This document shows positions 34,313-42,580 of a stretch of DNA of 64,000 nucleotides, piece after piece; positions within the stretch are counted from its first letter, which is position 1, and each line of letters starts with the position of its first letter. The stretch is from Phycisphaerae bacterium (GTDB taxonomy: Bacteria; Planctomycetota; Phycisphaerae; UBA1845). Where the stretch lies: positions 1 to 64,000 of the forward strand of contig JAJDDV010000127.1 of NCBI GenBank assembly GCA_029260135.1, given 5' to 3'. Both the position numbers and the translations under genes were made by a program. The notes under the pieces are model-generated. The model was not told the DNA's origin. It saw nothing but the letters and a program-made list of their open reading frames with translations, and did not search any database.

Positions 34313-34878
34313 CCGCGCGCCTCATACGCCGCCTTCAGCCAACGCTTGAGCTGATCGTCAACGTCTGAGACTCTGCTCAACGAAACGCAGTGCGTCGCGT
34401 TGTCGCTGAACGCCTTCGAAAGCTGCAGGCGCTTCGTCGGCCGAACGCCCGGAAGTCGTAGACCCAGATCGATCCGCGTCTTGGTCGGCGCCTTCGCGAT
34501 CGCGAAAGTGTGCTTACGAGCAAACGTCGTTTGCGTCTTCCGCGCACCCACGTCCACGTCACGACCGAGCTTCTTCACCGCTCGCACCAGCCGATCATAC
34601 ACTGGGCGAAACGCGGCTTTGTCGCCCTTGAACTGCGCGTCCAGCAGTTCGGAGGCCGACGGCGCCGGCACACCGGAGGCGCACAACGTGGGATCGGCAA
34701 CAACCCAGCACGTCGTCCCGCCTAGCCCGAACTCCTCCTTCAACCACCGGCGCGGTGCCTTGGAGTCCTTCAGTGTGCTTTTCTTCGCCGCCCGCACCCA
34801 CTGTTCGAGGCTCTTCCCCGTCCGATCCTTCAGATTTCGAACCACGGCCTCCCGCATGCCACTCGGTGATAACGCCAT
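34309..34878 (-). CDS. DUF4287/DUF5655 domain protein
   Basis: A 189-residue cytosolic protein. The N-terminal third (KDRTGKSLEQWVRAAKK and PRRWLKEEFGLGGTTCWVVA) matches DUF4287, and the C-terminal part with ARKTQTTFARKHTFAIAKAP and TRIDLGLRLPG matches DUF5655, a domain thought to be related to nucleic-acid binding or hydrolase folds but not characterised. Its stop overlaps the convergent membrane protein by four bases. No operon partner is evident. Confidence 0.7.
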   Translation of the reverse strand: MALSPSGMREAVVRNLKDRTGKSLEQWVRAAKKSTLKDSKAPRRWLKEEFGLGGTTCWVVADPTLCASGVPAPSASELLDAQFKGDKAAFRPVYDRLVRAVKKLGRDVDVGARKTQTTFARKHTFAIAKAPTKTRIDLGLRLPGVRPTKRLQLSKAFSDNATHCVSLSRVSDVDDQLKRWLKAAYEARG

Positions 34879-35235
34879 CGGAATCCTCCTCGATCATGCA
34901 ACGTCGAACTCGACCCACGTCGGCCCGCGTACAATAATCGGCGCCCTCGCAATGACGAGCAAGAAGCCTTTCGCGAACGCAAGGCTCGAGACCAGCACGT
35001 CCATCGGTTGTCGTAGCGACAAACCGCCAACCGAACGGAAGCGACCGATGGAAATGTACTACGCCGACCGTTCACACTCACACTGTTCTGCAGTACCCTG
35101 CCTTCGCAAAACAGGTAGAGGTTCGGCGAGGTTCACTCGAACCTTTGGCGCTTGTCGATCGACGGTAGCGGCGGATGAAAACAAGATCCCGGCGAATCCG
35201 GGGCTCCGACGCTGCAGCAAAGTAGGGCTTGCTCC
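34879..35235. other. Intergenic region, 357 bases
   Basis: This divergent spacer lies between the DUF5655 gene and a small membrane protein gene. I see no gene, tRNA or strong hairpin in it; it should hold both promoters, though no clear -35/-10 pair stands out. Confidence 0.5.
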
Positions 35236-35631
35236 ATGCAGCCAACGTCCACGATTCAGGTCATCTTTGCGCTCACGGCGCTGCTGGTGGGAAGCATGCT
35301 CGGCGGCCGGCCACGCCCGACCAAATCGGCCAGACCGCTGCGAGTGCTCACCACCGCCGTATTCATCCTCGCCGGGATGATCGCCGCGGGGATCATCGTC
35401 GTGCGACTCGACCTGACGGAAACGTGGATCGAAATGCTCAGCGCCGCAGCCGCGTGGGGGCAACTCGTCACCTGCGCCATCTGCGTGGGCGGCGTGACCT
35501 TCAGTCTTCGACTCGTGTTCGCGGATCAGCCCTCGCGAGATGGAATACAGCTCGTATTCGTCTCGATGATGCCCGTTCCCCTCTACGTCATCGCCAGCCT
35601 GATGGAACGCCTTCTACCTGCAGCGGGATAG
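35236..35631 (+). CDS. Small membrane protein of unknown function
   Basis: A 131-residue protein with three to four hydrophobic segments: residues about 8-24, 36-56 (LTTAVFILAGMIAAGIIVV), 70-92 (AWGQLVTCAICVGGVTFSLR) and 103-123 (QLVFVSMMPVPLYVIASLME). No family is recognised. The start is ATG at 35236 without a clear ribosome binding site. It faces the dUTPase gene across 107 bases. Confidence 0.55.
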   Translation: MQPTSTIQVIFALTALLVGSMLGGRPRPTKSARPLRVLTTAVFILAGMIAAGIIVVRLDLTETWIEMLSAAAAWGQLVTCAICVGGVTFSLRLVFADQPSRDGIQLVFVSMMPVPLYVIASLMERLLPAAG

Positions 35632-35738
35632 GACTCGTCCACACCAACATGGAGCGTTGGCTACACGCGCGGATCGTTCCGTCGACGTGATCACTCGAAG
35701 GCCTGACCGCTTCAAGAAACCGCGGCGTCGCCTTCCCC

Positions 35739-36170
35739 CTACCCATCCGCCGCGCGTGGCCCGAGCGTGATGCCCTTGTTGTCGGTCTCGTCCTTCGACG
35801 TCATCGTGTAGTCGCCGTCCTGGCGCCTGTGATTGACGTTGAGCTTCTGCAAATAAAGATCGTGGACGTCGTCCGCGTTGAGACCGACACACTGAGCCAT
35901 GCTGATCCAGAAAAACAGAAGGTCGATCACCTCGACCCGCGCGTTTTGAAGATCATGAACCGCGAACCGCCGGCCGGCCTTTGCTTCGCTGCACCAGTGC
36001 TTCCAGAACGTGCAGTCACGGAGTTCCTCGAGTTCGTTGCTGGCGGCGATGATGTAATCATTGAGCCACTTCCCCGCAGACTCCGCGTCGAACCGCTCTC
36101 GTTGCGACTTCGTGTCATAACCGATGCGCGCGTTGAGCGCTGCCTGCCGCTCGAACATATCCTTCAGCAC
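35739..36170 (-). CDS. Dimeric-type dUTP diphosphatase (all-alpha NTP pyrophosphatase)
   Basis: A 143-residue enzyme of the all-alpha NTP pyrophosphatase superfamily, dUTPase/dCTPase branch. Metal-binding acidic motifs are seen in NELEELRDCTFWKHW and NARVEVIDLLFFWISMAQ (E..E and E..D helices), and the C-terminal LYLQKLNVNHRRQDGDY matches the family's NxxxxxRQ.xGxY element. It removes dUTP and supplies dUMP for dTTP synthesis. It starts at 36168-36170 with an AGGAGT sequence upstream. It is unrelated to the trimeric Dut fold. Confidence 0.75.
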   Translation of the reverse strand: MLKDMFERQAALNARIGYDTKSQRERFDAESAGKWLNDYIIAASNELEELRDCTFWKHWCSEAKAGRRFAVHDLQNARVEVIDLLFFWISMAQCVGLNADDVHDLYLQKLNVNHRRQDGDYTMTSKDETDNKGITLGPRAADG

Positions 36171-36317
36171 GACTACTCCTTTCGCGATCCTGGCCGTAAG
36201 AGAACCTCTCCACGCCGCTGCGCCGCCCGAGGCCTACTGCAGGCGCGCAGCCGGTTCCCGACTCAATAAGAACGCTATACGAAATCTCAGAGTGCTGTAA
36301 AGCCCGCGGGGGGCAGA

Positions 36318-37193
36318 TCAAGCCTCGATGTGCTGCTTGATCTTCCGAAGCGCCTCATACTCGATCTGTCGGACACGCTCACGCGTCAGACGAATCTCCG
36401 CGCCGATCTGCTTCAGCGTCATCGGGTCACGACCGTCCAAACCGTACCGGAGACGAAGAATCGTCGATTCCCGTTCGTCCAGGTCGTCCAGAAGACCCAC
36501 GATTTGCGTCGCCACCGATTCCGTCGCCAACGCCTCCTCCGGGGCCGGCGTCTTCCGATCAGCAATCGCTTCAGTGAGCGCCTGCCCGTCCACACCATCA
36601 GAATCGTGCGTCGGAGCAGAAACAGCCTTCACCGCGTCGCGAATGTGGCTGACCTTGCTCTCGCTCATCTCCAGCTTCTCCGCCAGCTCCTGAACGCTGG
36701 GCGGTCGCCCCTCGTTCTCCATGAATCGATCTCGCGCCTCGCGAAAACGCGATATCATCTCCACCATATATGCCGGAATGTGGATCGGCTTGTCGCTGTT
36801 GATCAAACTGCGCTTGATCGCCTGCTTGATCCACCACGAAGCATACGTGCTGAAACGAGTATTCTGGTCAGGATCGAAACACTCGACCGCCCGAATCAGA
36901 CCCAGATTCCCCTCGTTGATCAGATCATTCAGCGGCGCACCACGCTTGACATACTTCTTCGCAATGTTGACGACCAGACGGAGGTTCGACTTCACCATCC
37001 GGTCCCGAGCCGCCGCGGCATCCGACTCCGCCGACTCACGTTCGATAAGATTGAGCTCGCCCTTGGCGAACCGGTCCGCAGCAACCTGCCCGTTCTGCAC
37101 GATCGCAGCAAGGCTCTTCTCCTCCTCAGGCGTCAGAAGGGGCGCTTCATTGATCTGGCGAAGATAAACCTGTAGGTCGGCATCGACAGCGAT
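36318..37193 (-). CDS. RNA polymerase sigma factor, sigma-70 primary/group 2 type
   Basis: Sigma factor with region 1.2 (ADLQVYLRQINEAPLLTPEE), regions 2.1-2.4 (SNLRLVVNIAKKYVKRG, then FSTYASWWIKQAIKRSL), region 3 (MVEMISRFREARDRFMENEG) and region 4 (LKQIGAEIRLTRERVRQIEY). The reading frame extends upstream of the first usual start (GTG at 37098-37100), and region 1.2 is encoded there without any ATG, GTG or TTG. The ATC at 37191-37193 follows GGGGAGG by eight bases and would give a normal N-terminus (291 residues). I therefore set the start at ATC; a base error from ATG is the alternative. Confidence 0.85.
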   Translation of the reverse strand: MAVDADLQVYLRQINEAPLLTPEEEKSLAAIVQNGQVAADRFAKGELNLIERESAESDAAAARDRMVKSNLRLVVNIAKKYVKRGAPLNDLINEGNLGLIRAVECFDPDQNTRFSTYASWWIKQAIKRSLINSDKPIHIPAYMVEMISRFREARDRFMENEGRPPSVQELAEKLEMSESKVSHIRDAVKAVSAPTHDSDGVDGQALTEAIADRKTPAPEEALATESVATQIVGLLDDLDERESTILRLRYGLDGRDPMTLKQIGAEIRLTRERVRQIEYEALRKIKQHIEA

Positions 37194-37212
37194 GACACTA
37201 TCCTCCCCGAAA
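37194..37212 (-). promoter_or_regulatory. Strong ribosome binding site before the ATC start of the sigma factor
   Basis: On the minus strand GGGGAGG (37208-37202) sits eight bases before ATC at 37193-37191. It is the only strong ribosome binding site near the conserved N-terminus, and this decides the proposed non-canonical start. Confidence 0.6.
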
Positions 37213-37457
37213 GTGCGGCCACCTCACCGCGCGCAACCCCATACACAATGAGAACGCCACGCAGCCATACGGCACCGCCCGGCCGACATCACGCAAACCA
37301 CCACGGGAACGCGCCCGCAGCGCAGATTCACGCTTGTCAGTACCGGATCCCCCAAGTAACGCGGGTCAGAGCACTGTCGATCTTCGTGCGCCGCAGTCTC
37401 GATGCAATCACTCGGAAAGCTGCGAGCTTCGACCGCAACAGAAAAACACCGCTTGCT

Positions 37458-39491
37458 CTAGACCCCCGGATTCTCCGCGTCGGTCTCCGACTCGGCGCTC
37501 GCCTCCTCGCTGGGAGGTGTGGCGTCATCCGTCACAGACTCGCCGTCGATAACTGCCGCCTCTGCGGTCGCATCCTCAGCAGCGACAGGAGCGTCAGCAA
37601 CGTCAGGAGCGTCATCCTCCACCGAGTCGCCCTCGACAACAGCGGCCTCCGCCGTGCCGTCGCTCGACGCCTCCGAGGTCACCTCTTCCGGCGAGGTCTC
37701 GGCGCTCACGGACGCAGGTGCCGGCGGAGCGTCAACACCCGGATGCGGGATGAGTCCTTCCGACAACAGCACGCCAACGCCGTCCAGACCACCACGCCGC
37801 GCCTTCGGCGGCTCCGCCGATCCGGATTCGGCATCCTGCTCCACCGACCACTCGGCACGCTTCTTCGACAAGCCGATCTTGCGCTCGACCGGATCGACCC
37901 GAAGGATCTTCACCAGGATCCGCTGACCCACTTGGACCTCGGCGTGCGGATCCTCCACCTTATGATCGGCTAATTCGCTGACGTGCAGGAGCCCTTCGAG
38001 GTCCTCTTCCAGCTCCACAAAGACCCCGAAGTTGGTGATTTTCGTCACCACGCCCTCGATAATCTGACCCGGAATGTAGTTCTCGGGCACCGCACGAGCC
38101 CACGGATCCTCGTGGAGCTGCTTGAGACCCAGCGCAATCCGCTGCTTGTCTTCCTCGACCTTCAGCACCACGCATTCGATCTCTTGGCCCTTCTTGATCA
38201 TCTCCGAAGGGTGACTGACCTTCTTCGTCCAACTCATATCGGACACGTGCAAGAGACCGTCGATGCCTTCCTCGACCTCGACGAAAGCCCCATAATTCGT
38301 CAAGTTCCGCACCCGACCTTGGATCCGCGTATTCGGCGGATACTTCTCAGCCACGTGCGTCCAGGGATTGTCCTGCGTCTGCTTGATCCCCAGCGATATC
38401 TCCTGCTTGTCCTTGTTGATGTCGAGGACCAGCACATCCACCACATCACCTACCGCCAAAACCTCGGTCGGGTGATTGATCCGGCGCGTCCAACTCATCT
38501 CCGAAATATGCACCAGACCTTCCACGCCCGGCGAAATCTTCACGAAGGCGCCATAGTTAACAATATTCACAACCTCCCCGCTCAATCGGGTCTTCGGCGG
38601 ATACTTCTGCTCGACCTCATCCCACGGGTTGACCTTGAGCTGCTTGAGACCCAGCGCAATCTTCTCCTTCTCGCGATCGATGCTCAGAATCTTGATCTCG
38701 ATCTCTTCATCAACGTTGAGCACCTCCGCGGGATGGCTGACGCGATCCCAACTGATGTCCGTGATGTGAAGAAGACCGTCAATACCGCCCAGATCGACAA
38801 ACGCACCGAAACCGGCAAGGTTCTTGACAACACCACTCCGAATCTGACCGACCTCGATCTCGGCAAGAAGATTCTCTTTGGCCGCCAGACGCTCATCCTC
38901 GATCAAACGACGCCGCGAAACAACAATATTACGACGCTCCGTATCGATCTTGAGAATCTGTGCGCGAATCGTCTTGCCAATGAACTCCCCGATGTCGCCC
39001 GGACGACGAATGTCGACCTGCGACGCCGGAAGGAAGACCGGATACCCGATGTCGACCAGAAGTCCGCCCTTGATCTTCCGCATCACGCGGCCCTCGACGG
39101 AGTCACCCTCGTTCTTCGTGTCGACGATCTTATGCCAGTTGATGATCCGGTCGGCCTTGCGCTTCGAAAGGACAATATACCCACTGTCCGACTCCACGTT
39201 CTCCAACCAGACCTGAACCTCATCCCCGATGTCGACCTCACTGATGTCGTCCCACTCGCCGACGGGAATCAGTCCTTCGCTCTTGAGACCGACGTCGACG
39301 ACCATGTCGTCACCGGCCCTGCCGACGACACGACCCTTCAAGATCGAACCGGCCTTGAATTCCTCGTTCTCACCCTCGACCAGGGTGGTGATCTGATCGT
39401 CACTTGACGATCCGGAAAAGACGGCTTCCAGTTCGGCGTCGAGTTCGCCTCCAAGCCCATCCAACTCGGCGATGAGGTTTTGGTCTACCAT
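37458..39491 (-). CDS. rpsA: 30S ribosomal protein S1
   Basis: mRNA-binding protein of the small ribosomal subunit. It has 677 residues with six S1 (OB-fold) repeats, beginning near residues 47, 132, 216, 302, 388 and 476. Repeats 3-6 carry the canonical GFGAFVDL, NYGAFVKI, NYGAFVEV and NFGVFVELEEDLEGLLHVSE elements. After residue 555 comes an acidic Ala/Glu/Ser/Asp-rich tail of about 120 residues, longer than in most phyla. The start is ATG at 39489-39491. It lies upstream of the sigma factor on the same strand, separated by 264 bases. Confidence 0.94.
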   Translation of the reverse strand: MVDQNLIAELDGLGGELDAELEAVFSGSSSDDQITTLVEGENEEFKAGSILKGRVVGRAGDDMVVDVGLKSEGLIPVGEWDDISEVDIGDEVQVWLENVESDSGYIVLSKRKADRIINWHKIVDTKNEGDSVEGRVMRKIKGGLLVDIGYPVFLPASQVDIRRPGDIGEFIGKTIRAQILKIDTERRNIVVSRRRLIEDERLAAKENLLAEIEVGQIRSGVVKNLAGFGAFVDLGGIDGLLHITDISWDRVSHPAEVLNVDEEIEIKILSIDREKEKIALGLKQLKVNPWDEVEQKYPPKTRLSGEVVNIVNYGAFVKISPGVEGLVHISEMSWTRRINHPTEVLAVGDVVDVLVLDINKDKQEISLGIKQTQDNPWTHVAEKYPPNTRIQGRVRNLTNYGAFVEVEEGIDGLLHVSDMSWTKKVSHPSEMIKKGQEIECVVLKVEEDKQRIALGLKQLHEDPWARAVPENYIPGQIIEGVVTKITNFGVFVELEEDLEGLLHVSELADHKVEDPHAEVQVGQRILVKILRVDPVERKIGLSKKRAEWSVEQDAESGSAEPPKARRGGLDGVGVLLSEGLIPHPGVDAPPAPASVSAETSPEEVTSEASSDGTAEAAVVEGDSVEDDAPDVADAPVAAEDATAEAAVIDGESVTDDATPPSEEASAESETDAENPGV

Positions 39492-39808
39492 TAGGTTATC
39501 TGATTCTTCCCGATACGGTGATCACGCCAATGCGGCTCGGACGTTGCAGCTAAATGAGGAGTTTCCAAGCAGAAATGGCTAGAGTCCAAAGCCCGCTCCG
39601 ACGGACACGAGACACCTCGCGTCTACCTCGCCGATCAGCGAGCGCTGATCCTGCATTCTATCGCAGAACACGACACGTCGCTATGCCTGCAAGACCCACC
39701 GGTTTGATGAGCACGCGTTTCCCGCCGAAAGTGCGATCCGCCAACACCCGCGCGCAGGCCCAAGAGAGCATCCGACGCCCCCAAACGACGCCGCAACCGC
39801 TCCCTTCC
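39492..39808. other. Intergenic region between rpsA and rpmH, 317 bases
   Basis: It contains the rpsA leader and a perfect inverted repeat but no gene. In particular, no RnpA-like protein can be read in any minus-strand frame after rpmH, where many bacteria carry it. Confidence 0.5.
39633..39650. repeat. 18-base palindrome upstream of rpsA
   Basis: Two perfect 8-base arms, gatcagcg and cgctgatc, are separated by two bases, about 140 bases before the rpsA start. The short spacer fits a protein-binding operator better than an RNA hairpin, but its function is not known. Confidence 0.4.
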
Positions 39809-39946
39809 CTAGCAAACGCTGATCTTGCGGAAACCGTGCCGACGCTTTCGGTTGATGAGCCTACGCCCGGTGTGCGAACGCATCCGCGCTCGGAAACCCT
39901 GCTTGCGTGCTCGTTTGATCTTGCTGTTGCGGTGCGGGTAATGCAT
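39809..39946 (-). CDS. rpmH: 50S ribosomal protein bL34
   Basis: A 45-residue, very basic protein that matches bL34 from KRARKQGFRARMRSHTGRRL through INRKRRHGFRKISV. The usual N-terminal K-R-T-F-Q-P is replaced by MHYPHRNSKI, so it is a divergent form. The frame is open further upstream; the ATG at 39944-39946 gives the right length. rnpA does not follow. Confidence 0.85.
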   Translation of the reverse strand: MHYPHRNSKIKRARKQGFRARMRSHTGRRLINRKRRHGFRKISVC

Positions 39947-40193
39947 CTGTCCGTCGTCTCGTTCCACCAGACGCCCGAAGACCCCGTTGAAGGCCATCGG
40001 AACGCCGAAATACCCAAAGATCGGCAATATAGCAGCAGGCTGTGAAATCCACAACCCCCGTCTCAAACTCATCTTCCAACCTCGCAAGACCTCGATTCCA
40101 GCGGCTGGGCCGCTATAATGGCCTCTCAGCGCCCGAGCGACCGAGGTGGGTCGGACCGTCGGGCAGCACCCTTTTGGGACAGAAACGTTACAC

Positions 40194-40616
40194 ATGGCCG
40201 ATCAATTCACAGACCCAGGCCCGGTAGAATGTACGGCGGAATCAGGCGCCGCCGGAGGGCGCGTCAGGCTGGTCCGGAGCTTCACCTTCGAGGCCGCACA
40301 CCGCCTGCCCAACGTCGGTTCCGGCCACAAGTGTGCCCGCCTGCACGGGCACAGCTTTCGGGTCGAGATCGTCTGCGCGGGGCAGATCGACCCGCGAACG
40401 GGCTGGTTGATCGATTTCGCTGAAATTAAAGCGGTTTTTTCGCCGTTATTGGAGCAGCTTGACCACCGGTATTTGAACGACATCGAGGGGCTGGAAAACC
40501 CCACCGCGGAGAACATCGCTCGCTGGATCTGGGTGCGGCTCAAACCGTCGCTCCCGGTGCTCACGAACGTGGGCGTCGCGGAAACCTGCACCTCCAGGTG
40601 CGAGTATCATGGATAG
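40194..40616 (+). CDS. queD: 6-carboxytetrahydropterin synthase (QueD/PTPS family)
   Basis: Enzyme that makes 6-carboxytetrahydropterin from dihydroneopterin triphosphate on the queuosine (7-deazaguanine) pathway. It has 140 residues. Zinc ligands lie in FTFEAAHRL and LHGHSF, the catalytic Cys is in [23 protein letters not shown] and LDHRYLNDI match the family, and Glu is in [11 protein letters not shown]. The Cys placement fits QueD rather than the eukaryotic synthase. ATG 40194 is chosen; 16 codons upstream are open. Its N-terminus is about 20 residues longer than in E. coli. Confidence 0.88.
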   Translation: MADQFTDPGPVECTAESGAAGGRVRLVRSFTFEAAHRLPNVGSGHKCARLHGHSFRVEIVCAGQIDPRTGWLIDFAEIKAVFSPLLEQLDHRYLNDIEGLENPTAENIARWIWVRLKPSLPVLTNVGVAETCTSRCEYHG

Positions 40617-40686
40617 GACTGGACCGAAACGACTAAAGAACGCCACACCCGGAGTGTCGCGTTCGGCATCTTCAAGGAGTGCTCGT

Positions 40687-41841
40687 ATGAAGTTGAGATC
40701 GTTGTGTGGCGCCTGGGCGCTATGTTTGGTGTTCGTCGCGGCCTCGGCTGTCGCCGGCCCGAAAGAAAAAGGAAAATCGGCCAAGGGGAAGGCGCCTTGC
40801 TCAGCCAAGAGCGCCAAGACGGTGTCAGACAAGGCGCCGTGTCACGGCAAGGATGTCAAGAAGGCGTCCGATAAGACACCGTGCAACAAGCCGTGCGGCA
40901 AGAAGGCAAAGACCCATGACGGCCGGAGTGAGCTGACGGCGGCGTCCGATAAGGCGCCGTGTCACGGCAAGGACGTCAAAAAGGCGTCCGATAAGGCGCC
41001 CTGCAGCAAGCCTTGTGGGTCCAAGAGTGCCAAGACGGTGTCAGACAAGGCGCCGTGTCATGGACCGAAGGCCAAAACGGCTTCGGGGAAGAAGGGTGGA
41101 TGTGGTGGCGGTTGCGGGTCGGGCTGCAAGTGCGGTCAAGGTGCCGCGTTTGCCTCGGGCAAGACGCCTTGTGGCAATAAGGGTTCGAAGCTGACCTCAG
41201 GCAAGGAGCCCTGCCACAAGAGTGCCAAGACTGCGGGCGACGGCGGATGCCCGTTCCACAAGAAGGCTGAAGCGATCTTGACGTCGATGCCGGCGATGAA
41301 GTACCGCGTCGGCAAAGAGGTCATTGGCTGCTCGAAGAGTGCGGCTGCCATGGCTGAGCAATCCGGCAAGACGCTCAAGTACGTCGTCGGTGATGACAGC
41401 TATTCGGATAAGGCTGAGGCGGTCATCAAGCTGACGTCCGTTCTGGAAGGCGAGCTTGATGCACTTCAGGGCATGCAGTTCGTGGTCGGCGAAGACTGCG
41501 GTCGCTGTCCGATGACGGCCAAGAGCCAGGCGAAGAAGTCCGGAAAAAAGATGACGTACCGCGTCGGCGGGTTTGATTTCGACAAGAAGTCGGACGCCGA
41601 GAAGGTCGTCAAGCTGGTTTCGGATGCGGTTTCGAAGATCTCGATGGCCTACAAGGTCGACGGTAAGACGTATCACTGCGACAAGTCGGCCGGCGCGAAG
41701 TGCAAGAAGACCGGCAAGAAGATGACCTACGTCATCGGCGAAGACGAGACGGGCTGCAAGCAGAGTGCGGCGTTGATGCTGGCTGAGACGAAGGTTCGCA
41801 CGGTTGTCGAGGCGGCTGCCCAGGCGGCGATGTCGCTGTAG
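40687..41841 (+). CDS. Secreted Cys/Lys-rich repeat protein with three-fold C-terminal repeat
   Basis: A 384-residue protein with a Sec signal peptide (ALCLVFVAASAVAG) and a good start (GGAG seven bases before ATG 40687). Residues 25-200 are low-complexity, with repeated SDKAPCHGKDVKKASDK units, CNKPCG/CSKPCG and a GGCGGGCGSGCKCG cluster, likely able to bind metal. Residues about 204-384 hold three repeats of about 58 residues with the pattern YxVG, a Cys near position 10, A..A....GK, YVVG/YRVG/YVIG, then an Ala-rich helix. I recognise no family. It is single-gene, with its own terminator. Confidence 0.75.
   Translation: MKLRSLCGAWALCLVFVAASAVAGPKEKGKSAKGKAPCSAKSAKTVSDKAPCHGKDVKKASDKTPCNKPCGKKAKTHDGRSELTAASDKAPCHGKDVKKASDKAPCSKPCGSKSAKTVSDKAPCHGPKAKTASGKKGGCGGGCGSGCKCGQGAAFASGKTPCGNKGSKLTSGKEPCHKSAKTAGDGGCPFHKKAEAILTSMPAMKYRVGKEVIGCSKSAAAMAEQSGKTLKYVVGDDSYSDKAEAVIKLTSVLEGELDALQGMQFVVGEDCGRCPMTAKSQAKKSGKKMTYRVGGFDFDKKSDAEKVVKLVSDAVSKISMAYKVDGKTYHCDKSAGAKCKKTGKKMTYVIGEDETGCKQSAALMLAETKVRTVVEAAAQAAMSL
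40811..41064 (+). repeat. Direct repeats inside the Cys-rich gene
   Basis: Near-identical DNA units that encode the KAPCHGKDVKKASDK motif occur at about 40826-40896 and 40951-41020, with a third partial copy after 41036. High DNA identity suggests recent internal duplication, and copy number may vary between strains. Confidence 0.75.
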
Positions 41842-41850
41842 AAAGACGAT

Positions 41851-41868
41851 GGTCCGCAAGAGCGGACC
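41851..41868 (+). terminator. Small hairpin before the main terminator
   Basis: A perfect 7-bp stem (41851-41857 with 41862-41868) and four-base loop lie ten bases after the stop of the Cys-rich gene. It has no T run, and may stabilise the 3' end together with the next hairpin. Confidence 0.4.
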
Positions 41869-41881
41869 CTACGACGCAAGG

Positions 41882-41913
41882 AAGCCCAGGACAAAGTGTC
41901 CTGGGCTTTTTTT
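41882..41913 (+). terminator. Rho-independent terminator of the Cys-rich gene
   Basis: A perfect 12-bp stem (41882-41893 with 41897-41908), a three-base loop and a run of seven T residues (41907-41913) follow the gene by 40 bases. Confidence 0.93.
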
Positions 41914-42181
41914 GTAGGCGGTGTGTAAGGCGTATCGATACCCCATGAGGCGCACGGGCAAGCTGTCGCTTGCCCATGTCACCCAACGCCGTTAACCAAG
42001 CTGCGCCGCATGACTGGTCAATACCGCGTAAATCCAGGCTTTCTCGCGTCCTTTCAGTCTGCGCAAGATCGGACATCCGGGAGGTTGTTCCTTTTTCTTG
42101 TGCGGCCAATCGCGGGCCCGCGTGCCACACAGCATGGCGGCGCTTTTCGTCCACGCGGCCTCAGAGTAGAGTACTGCGGCT
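41914..42181. other. Intergenic region before folB
   Basis: Together with the terminator just upstream this makes 340 bases without a gene. I see no RNA gene or repeat in it; it should carry the folB promoter. Confidence 0.45.
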
Positions 42182-42580
42182 ATGGGGCTCGACGAGAAAC
42201 GGAGTCATGCGTTGCCCGAAGACAAGATACTCATCAACGACTTGCTGGTTCGCGGCATTCTCGGCGTCAATGAGTGGGAACGACGCGAGAAGCAGGATAT
42301 CCTGGTGAACCTCGAACTCGACGCCGATGTTCGGGCGGCGGCCCGGCACGATAATGTCGACGACTCGGTCAACTACCGGACGGTCGCGAAGCAGGTCATC
42401 GAGCATCTGGAATCCGCGGAACGGCTGACGGTCGAAGCGCTGGCGGAAGACATTGCGCGCCTCTGCCTGGCGATGTCCGGCGTTTCGAGCGTGCGGGTGC
42501 GCGTCGAGAAACCGGGGGCGGTTCGGTTCGCGCGATCGGTCGGCGTTGAGATTCGAAGGCGCCGGGAAGATTTTGTCTGA
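42182..42580 (+). CDS. folB: Dihydroneopterin aldolase
   Basis: Folate pathway enzyme that converts dihydroneopterin to 6-hydroxymethyl-dihydropterin. It has 132 residues with family features: DKILINDLLVRGILGVNEWE, where Glu binds the pterin, DDSVNYRTVAKQVIEHLES and RLTVEALAEDIARLCL, then VRVRVEKPGAVRFARSVGVE containing the catalytic Lys. It overlaps folK, so the two consecutive pathway steps are coupled. Homologues are usually about 120 residues; the extra length is at the N-terminus. Confidence 0.88.
   Translation: MGLDEKRSHALPEDKILINDLLVRGILGVNEWERREKQDILVNLELDADVRAAARHDNVDDSVNYRTVAKQVIEHLESAERLTVEALAEDIARLCLAMSGVSSVRVRVEKPGAVRFARSVGVEIRRRREDFV

Noticed and set aside
37098-37100. GTG as start of the sigma factor
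   Set aside because: It would remove conserved region 1.2, which is clearly encoded upstream in the same frame, and no ribosome binding site precedes this GTG.
37983-39407. Plus-strand frame of 474 codons opposite ribosomal protein S1
   Set aside because: The S1 repeats on the minus strand are unmistakable; this frame is their complement.
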